Assembly (NCBI GenBank): GCA_013397115.1
Contig: VWZW01002585.1
Span: forward strand, 271,244-335,243
Direction: 5' to 3'
Length of the DNA: 64,000 nt
DNA from: Edolisoma coerulescens
Lineage: Eukaryota > Chordata > Aves > Passeriformes > Campephagidae
This document shows, piece after piece, positions 44,401-55,860 of this stretch (the stretch's first letter is position 1; every line of letters starts with the position of its first letter). The notes below the pieces were generated by a model. The model saw nothing but the letters and a program-made list of their open reading frames with translations. It did no database searches and was not told the DNA's origin. A program made the position numbers and the translations under genes.

Positions 44401-47400
44401 AATAGTAAGACAGATCTGAAAGAAGCAAGGCTGCATAGTAAACAAGCAACCCAACACAAACTTCTGATACTGCTCTGTGTCTGTAAGATCCTATAATATG
44501 CCTTTTGGGTGTATTGTAAACTAGCACACTGTGAAAGAATGTAACATCAGGAATAAAAGTAGCTTTAATGCCACATTGTATAATTCTGGTGTCCTCACAG
44601 TTAACAAATTTTAAGAAATTGAAAAGGATCAGAAAGGACTGCTCTGAAGAGCTTTATTTTTTTGCAGATCCATTTGTTGCACTCCAAAATTTCAGATTCC
44701 TGCAGCATGCGCTCTTTTGCAGCCATACCGTCTGAATCATGTCTCAGATGCTGCCGCTCAGCTCTCACATCCTGCCACAGATCCCTGAGAATCAGTAGCC
44801 CTGTTCTTGTACCTGAACCACAAACATGAACCTGTGAAGGTCAGCAGTTAAGATTCTGTGACTCTTCCTCCTACATAATGTGTTTATGAATCCCCTCAAC
44901 AAAAATGTCATCTCTTTTCTTTCAACCCCTATTGTCGTCTTAATTTTCAGAGTACCGAAAAGACCCTTATCTTCCAGGCAGAGCTTCCTTTAAGAGTTCT
45001 CTGCAACTGCACAGTCATGCGAAGTCTGTGTTTGTTTTGAATTCCTGTATGCCTCTCTGGAAAAGCTGTTTTATCTAAATATGTAGGCCTCCTTATCAAA
45101 AGACCAAAGAATTTCAAAGCACTGCTGATGCAGAGAACATGCCTGGGTCATTTATTCATCCAGCAGTGAAAATTCCCCTCCTTCTGAGGGGGGAGCTCCA
45201 AGACATCTGAATTGTGCTAGCTGTCCTTATGCAGTACGTATTTCTATTTTTACATGTATTATTTTGCCCATTGACTGTGTTTGTAAAGTTTTTAGTAAGA
45301 GTTATAGAGTCCTTTTTTTCCTTTTTCTATGGCAGACTTCCTATTCCTAAATTTTGCTCCCATGTATTTTTTTAAATAAGGTACTTTATCCATAACTCAG
45401 ATTACAACAGGCTTCTCTTAGACCCACACATTTGATGGTCTTTTGAGAAAGCGATGGATAGAGAGTCAGGAAGTATGAGATCCACGTCATAACCCTTTTT
45501 CCAGGAAGATCTGAAAGTCCATCAGAAACCCAGGGTAAAAACTACCTCCATTTTTCTATCTAATCACCTAAAAATTACTATCTGCTGCAATACTCTCATC
45601 AAAATAAATTCCTTGTTACCTTAGGAACATCCTGAGGTGAGTGTGGGAACTGTTAAAGGTGTTTCCAGTTTGTGTAAATAAGAACTACATAGGTGGATTT
45701 AGAGTGAAAAGGGAGAAGGGCCAAAAGGGGTGGAGAAGGGACATTGTCAGAACCAGAACAAGACTGCAGCACATGGACACAGGTAGGTGGGCACTCATCC
45801 ATACACACACACAGAGTCTCAGCAGGTTGGTACTTCAATTGGAGCAGTCATCCGGGATGACTGGACTAGACGTGTAAATTTAGGATCAGGTTCCTGGACA
45901 AAAGCTAGTGAAAGTGACAATACTTCTGTATGTAATAAAGTGTAATGAACATAAAAATATGTCAGAAACCTGAAAAAATGTCCTGAAAAAAAGAAGGAAG
46001 ATGAGTTTTTTGAAGGAAGTAATTTAGAATCAGCCATTGTTCTGACAGCAATTCAAATATAAGTTTGTTTTTTTCAATTTTAAAAGATATGGGTCACTTC
46101 AGTGTTTGTGACAATGATGGCCTTAGAGATGCAAATAATTCAAGACTTGCACAGAATAGGAATGATTGTGGTGCAAGTTGCAACTAAGTAATACAAACAG
46201 ATTGGGAGCACATCCAACTACTCGAGAGATTACTTTACTAATTATAGTTGGCTCTAGTGTCTTCCATTTTGCATATGAAGCCAAAAAAGCAGAGGTGAGA
46301 ACCTGACACCAGGCTCTGTGGATGAGCTCTGCAGTAACAGAGGCCAAGCATTTAGGGAGGGAAATGTGCACTGTCCTCACTTTGCATCCCTTCTCTAGCT
46401 AAAAGCAAAGCTAAGTAAACCAAATGCAGAACTGGAGGTTTTGCTCTTACTGTTACCTAGAAAAAACTCCCTAAATTGTTATGGAATGGTTTGCCTCAAT
46501 AGCAACATAGAAATTCCTCTGATTCTACATTCCCAGCCTAGTCTCCTCTTTTTCCATATATATTACCTCCCTTCTGGCTGACACCCGAGATAGGATTTGG
46601 GCTCACTCCCGAGATAGGATTTGGCAGACATCTCTAACATCTTGAAAGGCATGAAGAAAGTCAGCAAGGGTCGCTTGTTTAATTTCCCGTCCAGTATGAG
46701 AACTGAGGAGCAAGAAGTCCAGCAAGTAGGTGGGATGATCAAAACAAGAAAAATTGTTCTTTTTCTCATAGCTTGTTGAAGAAAGTGATGGAATGCAAGG
46801 TGACATCAATGCTGAAGTCAAACTTAGTAGCCCAATGTACTAATCTGCTACGAGGGTCTCTTGCAGAGCATGGGTGGCCTCGAAGCAGAGCTCTCAAGTC
46901 AGACACTTCTGTGACTAATGGGCAAAGGCATTAGAGGCATGTGGGGATTATCAGCGGATGTGCAGGAGGAAGAAGGTTGAGAATGGCATTTGGGCCAGTA
47001 AGGTCTGGAGCAGTGAGGTGCAAAGGGGGTCTGGCAGCTTTCACGCCCCAGTGTGTTGAAGTGTGGGGTGACTGCAGTGACACAGCTCTACTGTGCACTG
47101 GCTGGTGCAGGACAGTGGGACTAAATCCGCAGGGAGAATAAACAGTCCTAAATAAATACAACTAGGACCACATTTGGACATTGCTAACAAAGACAGTGTA
47201 AGTGCATACCAAATCATTAATCATCACTGCAGCTTTTCATTGTATAGAAATTATGTATTATATTATTAGAATGATAGATATTAAATATTCACTAACAATT
47301 GTCTAAACTAATTAACATGCGGGATTTATTTGTGACATTTATGGCTTTCATTAGTGATAGAACCTGAGAAAATAATAATGAGGGAATGTATCACCTATAA

Positions 47401-50049
47401 GAATATATCTCAGTTCTATGTGTTTGTTTGTGTTTAATACTGACTAAAAGAGTATGGTGAGATTCTTTAAATTTTCTGAAATCTTCTGCATAAAAAATCT
47501 TGTAAACATGTACTCTGATAGACAGGTGTTTGAGGTTCCCTGGTGTCAAGACATTCTCTGCTGTTTCAGATATGTGGTATAATATAGCCATTCAATTTAA
47601 TGTGCTTGTATGGGGACAACAGAATTGCCAGCTGACGATTGCTGAGGTCCCCTGGAACAGCCACCCTAGAGCCTTATCACCTAAAGATCTTACAGTGCTT
47701 TCCAGCCATGAGAGTATTCTAGGGCAACTAGAGATAAAGGAAAACAAGACTAATTCCAGTCAGTGAAGCTGAAACCTTGATCCCTTCCTGCTTTCCTCTG
47801 CGCTTCTCACTTCTCATAATCCCAAATCATTGGGATTATGATTTATATTTTCCTGTTACCTTTTATATATGACATGGACCAGCACTAAATCCCTGCCCTG
47901 ACTTTCTCACTGAGGAAACCATGGATCCAATCAAGTTCATCTTCCTCCTTTACTCACACAGCTGCCCTCTTTATATCTCTACTGTGTTCCTCCCAATTCG
48001 TTTCAGCACACCCAAATGAGTTGTGCTTAGGTTATGTTCTCACCTGCCATCCTGCTCATAGCTATCACTAGATTGAAATCTCTGCTGTACCATATTCCCT
48101 GCTATAGGACTAATCTCTGTGCTTGCAAGGTCCTGCACAATTTGGTTCCGCCTCAAGCCAAATACATTTTCAGAGGTTTTTTCCTATCCTTCTCTCTCCT
48201 GTCTTATACTTGCCTTGAAAGCCTTCCCCTATCAATCAGCATGTATCAGCTTCTGGTTTATCCCATGTGTGGTGCTCTTCTTCTTCACATTGCAAATATT
48301 GTTCTCTTCTCTTTCCCAGGAAGTGACTTTTTGGGGATTCCAGCAAAAAACCTTGTCATTTAGTTCAATATATCCCCTTTGTAGGCATGAGGAGTGGCAA
48401 GGGGGAAAAAGATCCCTGATAATATTGCAAAATAACTGTATAGAGAATCCACTGTAGCCACAAACTATGGTGGAGGCATGGATGTGGGAAAAGGAACAGT
48501 ATGGGGGAAAATCAGAAATACGAGTTTATTGGATATAAAAGTTTTGTTAATCAATTGCATTTTAAGCACAGGACATATTACACAATTTTATAGTAGTTTA
48601 AACTCAAATCCATGCATTTCAAAAAATGAAACAAAAACTTGTTAGCAAAATAAGACTTCAGCCATTTAAAGAGGAGATGTTTTTGGAATGACAATTAAAT
48701 GGCCCTTTTCTAATAGTAGTACACTGAATGGTATCAGAATTGGGAACTGTGCTGTTTCTTGCCTCCAGCTATCTCAGTTCAGATCTTTCACAGCAGAACT
48801 TAGGGATCCTGAGGGATTTTTTTTCCCCTCCAAAACACTGTACTGAAAATAACCCCCTAGGAGGTTATAGGGTTACATAGAAAATAGCAGTTTAATTTAT
48901 TCATCCTAAATAGCAAAAGGCATATTTTAGCATATATTAAAAATAGGCTCATTTTATGCACTTTTTCAGTCTAGTGTCTGATTTTGCTGTTGATTTATTT
49001 CTGCACAGTGCATTCTCCTTAAAGAAATTTGTAGGCTGTTGTGGACAATTTCTTCCGATAAACGTACACAAAAGAATAGACAGGCTCGTGGTTCTTTTGC
49101 AAAAATGAATGCACAAGGTAGGAAGTTCTTCTCTTTCTATATCAATTCCTAGGCACCACCTAATGGTGACTCAGCCTTCTTAACAGCAGTTCTCTGAGGA
49201 GAGGAAAACCTTTCTCATCTTTTGTATCTTTCTGTAGCCACAGTTCAGCAGTCACTGGAACTGGAGGAATGCAATGAATTGATTTCCTACATATGCTGCC
49301 ACTCTTCTGTGTTATAAAACATGCTACCATATCACAAATACATGAGGTTTCTGGGATAATCACAGTTGTTGTAGATTTACCCTATAGATAGCTGTGTTGT
49401 GAATATAAATTAATAACTTCCAAAGCAAAGATAGCTGTTTAAAAGAATGCAGTAAATACCATGTTTGCACCCACAGATATATCTGCATTGCAAAATTTGC
49501 TTCTCCTGCCTACTAATCTAGTGCAAAGGTATAAAGGGACTTGTTTGAATTTATCTTGGAATCACTCATTTCAAAACTGGCTTTCTCCTTCTGTAATGCT
49601 CCTACAGTAATGATCAGAAGACTATTTCATTGATTCCTCTTTCTGTTAGGAATGGCCTTAGAGTGTACTTAGTGAAGTGTCTTTGAAGAGTTCATAGTTC
49701 CACATTTTATGTAACAAAGCTTGATTTTGTTAGTTTTTAGTGTATGTGGCAAGGCCATACTTTTACCCAAGTACTTGGGAGAAGCAGTTGCCAATTCTGA
49801 ATTGGTAAAAGTGGTAACAGAAATGATGTGGACAAGTATGGTACAAGCAGATCACTGCCACACGATTGGTGCTGATCTTATTTATGTGCTTGTATATTTT
49901 TAGCTATTGGCAGTGCCTGTCACAGTAGGGAGGGGTGGTAGATACAAATGGAAAGAATACTTTGAAAAGGATGTTATTTTTATACTGAGCTTCTCGTATT
50001 GCTCAACTGATGTTGCCTCAACATGACACTGAACACAGTCAGAGGAAAA
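41421..50049. other. Intergenic, no gene recognised
   Basis: About 8.6 kb of unique-looking AT-rich sequence. Open frames on both strands are all under 115 codons and resemble no family I know. Small-scale structure includes a short direct repeat of CCCGAGATAGGATTTGG at about 46586 and 46608 and an inverted repeat at 47815-47840. No RNA gene or recognised transposon was seen. Confidence 0.65.
47815..47840. repeat. Inverted repeat with 11-base arms
   Basis: CATAATCCCAA and its reverse complement are separated by four bases. A small potential hairpin in intergenic DNA; no other feature is attached to it. Confidence 0.75.
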
Positions 50050-51540
50050 GTGTCAGTCACAAGCCTGTAAGAACTGCCACACTGGTCAGATCAAAGGTCC
50101 ATCTGTTTCAGCATTCTGTACAACTAAGTGACGTGTAAAAGAAAGTGTTTCCTTTCGTTTGTTTTGAATCACTATACAGCTTTTGTGTTTCTGAGAAACA
50201 ATGAATCACCATAGTTATACCACTGATTTTATGTTCTCTACACCTCTCATCATCTTTTTTCCATGAAGAAATGTGCTATTCAGTTTCCCTTGAATAGAAC
50301 CTATTCACTGTTTCTGATCCCTACTGCTTAACTTACTTGTATCTTATGTAGTGCTACTACACTGGTCTTGGAGATCCATAACTGAAAGTGCATGTATTTG
50401 AGATTCAAGGTTGGTACAACAGCATCATGATGTTTTCCTGGTTTGTTCTCTATTCTTTTCATAAGGAAATAATTTTAATGTTCAGTTTGTCTTTTCTTGC
50501 CACAGGGCATGGTGTTGCCTATTCAAATAACTCCCAAATCCTTTCATGAGTAGTTACAGCTAAGAGCTCCCTGTTTTGTATTTTTCTTTCAAGTGCCTGT
50601 GTTTGAATTTGGGAATCATACATTGTATGAGAGGTTTTACTGTCTGGCTGCTCAGCATTGGTTAAAACTTTCTTCAAATCCTTGCTGTCTGCTTTAATTG
50701 TGACTTTGCTGCACAACTTTTTATCTTTGCAAACTTTCCTGCTTCAGTATACACCTTTATGTTGTCATTTGTGAATAGCTTGTACAGCAGGATCTGGACA
50801 GCTGTAGATCCAGTGGAACCCTATTTTCTTTCTTATTTGTGAAAAACTATAATTTCTTTGGATCTCCCATCCAGATGTTTGCCCATAGATTATCCTTGCT
50901 CCCATTCCATGAGAGGTTAACTTCTTCAAAAGTTCTTAGTGAGGTACCTTTCTCAAAGAAGCATTTTACAAATCCAAATACATAAAAATCACCAACTCAA
51001 CCTCATGATTGCTACATTTGCTATGCAAATTCCTTTCTCAAACACCATATTGATTGTTCCTTCATATTTTAATTTACTCAAACTTCTACTTGTTCTATTT
51101 TACAATAATTTCAATTAGTTTGCCGCCCATGAAAGTCAGACCTTAGGTATTGTAGTTCCCCAGATGACCCCTGAGATTAGTAGTTTTTGAAAACTAGTGA
51201 CATGTCTGTCATCTTCTGTTCTCCTGATTGATTGAAATGTTGGGTTAAACACCACAGTTTTCAAGTGAGGAATTTCATGTTTAAAATTCTTGAATGACCT
51301 TTCCATGCCCTGGCAGACACTTACTATTTCTTTAACTGATTCATTTCACAACCTTTCCTTATGACAAATCAGCATAAGAGAGTTCTTGGATTATTTTTCA
51401 GTTCTTCAGATGTCCCACCACCAATCTAAGATTTCCCTTCTGTATCAAAGTCATTCCATTCCATCAGAAGGCATTCTTAGAAAGATTGATCTCATCCAAT
51501 GCCTATAGTTTGATTTCCTTCAATCCTTCTGAACTACATC
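50050..51540 (-). mobile_element. Ancient CR1/L3-like LINE, minus strand
   Basis: About 1.5 kb of strongly decayed LINE read on the minus strand. On the plus strand it opens with TAAGAACTGCCACACTGGTC followed by AGATCAAAGGTCCATCTG, the familiar motif of an old CR1/L3 group seen in turtles, crocodilians and birds. About 850 bases on it has the matching reverse-transcriptase end region: CCATGAGAGGTTAACTTCTT, AGTGAGGTACCTTTCTCAAA, CCATATTGATTGTTCCTTCA, then TCAATTAGTTTGCCGCCCAT. Many stops and indels show that it is dead. Outer limits are approximate. Confidence 0.65.
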
Positions 51541-52011
51541 TCATGAGATATTTGTAATTAAATGCACATCTCTATGGAATCAAACAGAAAGACCTGGAAG
51601 AAGATGACTATTTAGAGGATGATATGAAAGAATGTAAGAAATAATAATAAAGTAACAAGATTGAACCAAAACCAGAAGAGGGACATTTCCTTTACCTGAA
51701 GTTTCATAAAGAATAACAGTTTTTGAACAGTTTTCATTATGTAGAGGAATGCTTTGTTGACGTATATTTATATACTATCCAAGGACTGAGAAAAGATGAC
51801 CAGGGAATTTCAGTACAATTTTATGTAACTATTTTTTACACTACATAAAATAAATAATTACTTTTTTTTTGACTCAGTGTAAATGTAACTCTACCATTTT
51901 CCAAAACTATTCAGAATAAAATAATGCTGTATTTGAACAACCATCCAGAATAAAAAAATGTGGAAGTAAAGCTATTGATCAGAATTAATTTTTTTTTCTC
52001 TTAATGGCTTG
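51541..52011. other. Intergenic, nothing recognised
   Basis: About 470 bases of AT-rich sequence between the old LINE and the duplicated assembly segment. No gene or repeat family is seen. Confidence 0.6.
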
Positions 52012-53425
52012 TAATGGATGCATTTTGTAAATGTAATGACTTTGCTGCAAACAGAGAATTCCAGTGTGTAGCTATCCATTTAATACCAGTCCTCTTTTGC
52101 ATTCACTTCCAGTAGTGACTGATTGCCAACAACAAGGCTTATTAAACACACTTGGAGCATTAGATAAGCTGTAAAATTGAGCGAGAAAGCAAAGATATGT
52201 ATTTAGTTCTCTGTNCCCCACACCACACACATTTCTTTTTAAGTTTAACCATGTTAATGCATGAAAGAAAATATATGCAAGTGTAAAGGAAGTTCTCACA
52301 GCTGGTTTTCTTTGCTTTGATCTCAGTGAGGATTTGGGTACTAAAAATAGGATTTATCTGAGTTTCAAGAACAAAAAGCTGAGCCTGGGGTCAGAGTTTG
52401 CCTTTCTGTTTGGCCTTCAAATTCTCAGTGTTCACAGAAACACAGAATAATTGAAGTTGGAAGGGACTTCTGGAGACTGCCTGGTCTAAATCCCCTGCAC
52501 AAAATAGANTAATGGATGCATTTTGTAAATGTAATGACTTTGCTGCAAACAGAGAATTCCAGTGTGTAGCTATCCATTTAATACCAGTCCTCTTTTGCAT
52601 TCACTTCCAGTAGTGACTGATTGCCAACAACAAGGCTTATTAAACACACTTGGAGCATTAGATAAGCTGTAAAATTGAGCGAGAAAGCAAAGATATGTAT
52701 TTAGTTCTCTGTAGTTTAAGCAAATCACAAGGAAAGGAAAAAAAATAATTCAAACTCTAGAACTCACTTCCATTCAAAGCTATATGAATGGAATATGGAA
52801 AATTTCTTCATCATAACTATGCAGACTCCCTCCACGACACCAGTAATTGCTTCTTTGCCGGTTTGGCTGAAGTTACAGACGTAACTGTGGAAGGATATTC
52901 AACATTTTTTTTGTCTGTAGCCTTTCCATCTCCACTTGTTTCACGCTTTAAAATCTGTACAAAGCGTAGATTTGAAAGTTTCCTTTCTGACTTCAACTGC
53001 TCTGAGCTTTCCAGCCCTTGGGTTTAATTCTTTCTTACAAGGCAGCTCCCTCCCTCTTTTTGTTGTTTCTTTTTTAACACACACCACCCCCCCCCCCCCA
53101 CCCCCCCCCCCTCANNNNNNNNNNNNNNNNNNNNNNNNNNNNNNNNNNNNNNNNNNNNNNNNNNNNNNNNNNNNNNNNNNNNNNNNNNNNNNNNNNNNNG
53201 TAAAGGAAGTTCTCACAGCTGGTTTTCTTTGCTTTGATCTCAGTGAGGATTTGGGTACTAAAAATAGGATTTATCTGAGTTTCAAGAACAAAAAGCTGAG
53301 CCTGGGGTCAGAGTTTGCCTTTCTGTTTGGCCTTCAAATTCTCAGTGTTCACAGAAACACAGAATAATTGAAGTTGGAAGGGACTTCTGGAGACTGCCTG
53401 GTCTAAATCCCCTGCACAAAATAGA
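52012..53425. other. Assembly gap with false duplication of both flanks
   Basis: Segment A (52012-52214) recurs unchanged at 52510-52712. Segment B (52283-52508) recurs at 53200-53425. Single Ns sit exactly at the two joins (52215 and 52509), and an 85-N gap (53115-53199) follows a poly-C run. The likely true order is A, unique DNA (52713-53081), a C-rich tract, then B once. The interval 52215-52509 appears to be a stray contig that spans the end of the C-rich tract plus B. Confidence 0.85.
53082..53199. repeat. Poly-C tract leading into 85-N gap
   Basis: About 25 C residues broken by single A bases (ACACCACC then C-runs) precede the undetermined stretch 53115-53199. The opposite strand is G-rich and could form G-quadruplexes, a usual cause of sequencing drop-out. 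Confidence 0.9.
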
Positions 53426-53600
53426 ATCCACTAGAAAGGGCTGCTCTGGATCTTGTCCAGTTAGGTTTTGAACATCTCCAAGGATGGAGAGTCCCCAAGT
53501 GGTATTTAAGCATCCTCACAGTAAAACAGTTTATTCTTATGTTTAAATGGAATTTCCTGTGCTTCCTTTTGTGACCATTGCCTTTGTCATTGTGTTTTTT
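53349..53600 (-). mobile_element. CR1 LINE 3' end fragment, minus strand
   Basis: On the plus strand it reads as the reverse of a CR1 3' end: ACACAGAATAATTGAAGTTG, GAAGGGACTTCTGGAGACTG, ATCTTGTCCAGTTAGGTTTT, GAACATCTCCAAGGATGGAG, then degraded sequence ending near TGTGCTTCCTTTTGTGACCA. The first 77 bases of this copy are also present at 52432-52508 because of the assembly duplication. Confidence 0.85.
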
Positions 53601-55717
53601 CAACACTTGTCTGAGCATTACCAAGCCTGCTGTGGCCTGTGCAAGTAACTTCCCAGCTCCCACATAAGTTAATAAGGATCCAAATGTAAGTGGAGTGGCA
53701 CATCAATTTCCTAAGGAGATCTATCTCCTTGGCACATGTAGTTAGGTGAAAGGAATCTTAGGTGCCCCTCTTCAGTTTTAAAATGTGTGTGTAGCTACCT
53801 TAGTTTTCCAAAGCCAGTTGTTGCTGGGTGTGCTGGTTGTTGGCACAACAACCTACTAGTCAGAGGACTCACCCAGAAAGTAGAAGCCCTGTGTTCAACT
53901 TCCTCCACAACCTGAGCCCAAACCCTTTTCTCAAGAGATAATCCTGACTGTTAGCTTATAAAGCTGGGTGAGGATGTTGCTGTCCCCATCTTTCCTAGTG
54001 CAGAAATACTTGCTCTTAGGCATTTACATAGGGAAATGAAGCCTCAAGATTAGAGACCAGAGTTCAACGATTAGGCTACAAAGTGATTGTGCAGTGAGTG
54101 AGAACACAGAATGAAGGGCTTATATGCAGAGGATGGACTCATCAGGTAGCTATGGGAGGGAACAATTCCAGCCAGAGTTCCAGCCACAGCAATCAATGCA
54201 AGACCATCAGTACATTTGTAGAGTAGACAAGCATCAGTGGCAGCAGCACAGTTGCTTGTTTTTCCTTTAAGAGGCAGAAAGGTCAGACAGGTATTACTGA
54301 AACTAATAACTGGGCCTGAAACTTATAACCTGACTATCAAGGTTTTAGTGTTCTTGAAGGGTATGCAGACTATACAAGCATCTTGATAGGTCACCTACTC
54401 CCATCATGATCAGCTATAAATCCTGGTGTTACTCTCTGATCATCAGCAGGGTGCTTACTCAGCGTAGGATAAAGAACTGCTGTGTCATGAACACCTTGAA
54501 TTCCTTCCTGCCGCCCCAGACAGGTTAAGTGTAGCTCACATCACATCAGATGCATGGGACAGGATTTTGTCTCCTGTGAGAGCTGGGATTTTCAAAGGTG
54601 TTCTTTGGGATCTAAGAGCATAAATTTTGCAAATTTCCCAAAGGGACCTGCATTCATAAATGCTGTAATCTTTAGGAAATATGTCTTTGAAGTGTTTTTT
54701 CCTCCTGATTTAGAATGTTAAGTTCTAGTATCTAGACGCTGGTTTCCTTAGTGATTTGAACACCACTAATACCATTTCCACATGCTTGTCTTTTCAACAA
54801 ACGGTCACTCGGGGTAAACTCCAACTTTAACTAGTGAAGGCCAGTTACTGCAGAATTACCCCTCTCAAGTCTGGGTGGGAGATGTTTATCTTAGTGATTA
54901 AGGCAATCTTCTAAACAATTTTATCATACAAACTTTTACCAATAGAAATAACTTGCTTTACAAGACATATCCCACCAAAATCCCCCCTTTTTTTTCCACA
55001 CAATTAAAATAATTATCAAACCATACACATTGTTTTGTTAGAGTATTTAACACTATTAAACTACTATTAACTACTAACTACTATTAAATAGTAGTCTATT
55101 TATGTACTGATCTCTGTTACTTACTGTCAGGGTTTGAGACGAATTTGGAGGACTTACATTCACTTTGCTTCTATTCTATTAGTTTGACCTATTCAGTGAT
55201 CTGCTAAGCACCAGCTATTTAAGAAGCTGTGTATGTGAGTGATGGCAGTAACTGTGTCCACATGGAATAGGAACTGTAGCCTTGCTGGAAAGGGTTGTTT
55301 ACAGCAATGTTCTTTTGAACCTCATCAGGACTATGAGTTGACAGAAGATAAGAATGTTACAAATTTACTAGACTTGTAGTATTGATAGGTATGGAAATCA
55401 GCTTTCAGTAAGAGCAAGGTAAAAAAGAGTCTGAGCTTCTTTCTGAAAGAGACAAAATCTGAGGGGCCTCTGCCTCAAAGTCATGGAGAAAAGTGGAGTA
55501 CAAGTTATGCCCAAGGAGTAGAGATTGGCTGAAAGGGAGTGTTGCTTCAGGAAAGATGAAGTAGAAGGAGTAAGCAAAAACTCAGAGAAAAAGGAGCAAT
55601 TAGCCAAGAAATAGCAGAATAAACACTAAGTAAAATGAGGTATTGAAGTGACTTGTGAGCTCATAAAAGATTTTGAAGTGCTAATAATCACCTTGCAGTT
55701 GACAACATCTTAATATA
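53601..55717. other. Intergenic, no gene recognised
   Basis: About 2.1 kb. It holds a possible old interspersed repeat at about 53850-54110 and a small local repeat of ACTACTATTAA units around 55030-55095, whose last part forms an inverted repeat with 9-base arms at 55077-55095. Otherwise it is unique-looking sequence without coding exons. Confidence 0.6.
53850..54110. repeat. Possible ancient amniote interspersed repeat
   Basis: The stretch has phrases such as GGACTCACCCAGAAAGTAGA, GTGTTCAACTTCCTCC and, further on, GAGACCAGAGTTCAACGATT followed by AGGCTACAAAGTGATTGTGC. These recall a dispersed amniote repeat with a CACTCACCC...GTTCAA...CTAACCAC(T)GGGCTA pattern. The comparison is from memory and the copy is badly decayed. 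Confidence 0.3.
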
Positions 55718-55860
55718 CTATAGAATCATGAAATCATCAAGGTTGGAAGAAACCTTTAAGATCATGAAGTTCAACTGTAAACCCAGCACCATCACTGTAA
55801 CCCCTAAACCACTAAACCATATCACCCAGCACCAGATCCAGATGCCTCTATAGTGACCAC
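55718..55860 (-). mobile_element. CR1 LINE 3' end fragment, minus strand
   Basis: The plus strand reads ATAGAATCATGAAATCATCA, AGGTTGGAAGAAACCTTTAA, GATCATGAAGTTCAACTGTA, AACCCAGCACCATCACTGTA, then CCACTAAACCATATCACCCA. This is the reverse of a CR1 3' end from a different subfamily than the copy at 53349. Confidence 0.85.

Noticed and set aside
52012..53425. Genuine tandem duplication
   Set aside because: The copies show no visible difference, their joins carry Ns, and one misplaced contig next to the gap explains the pattern more simply.
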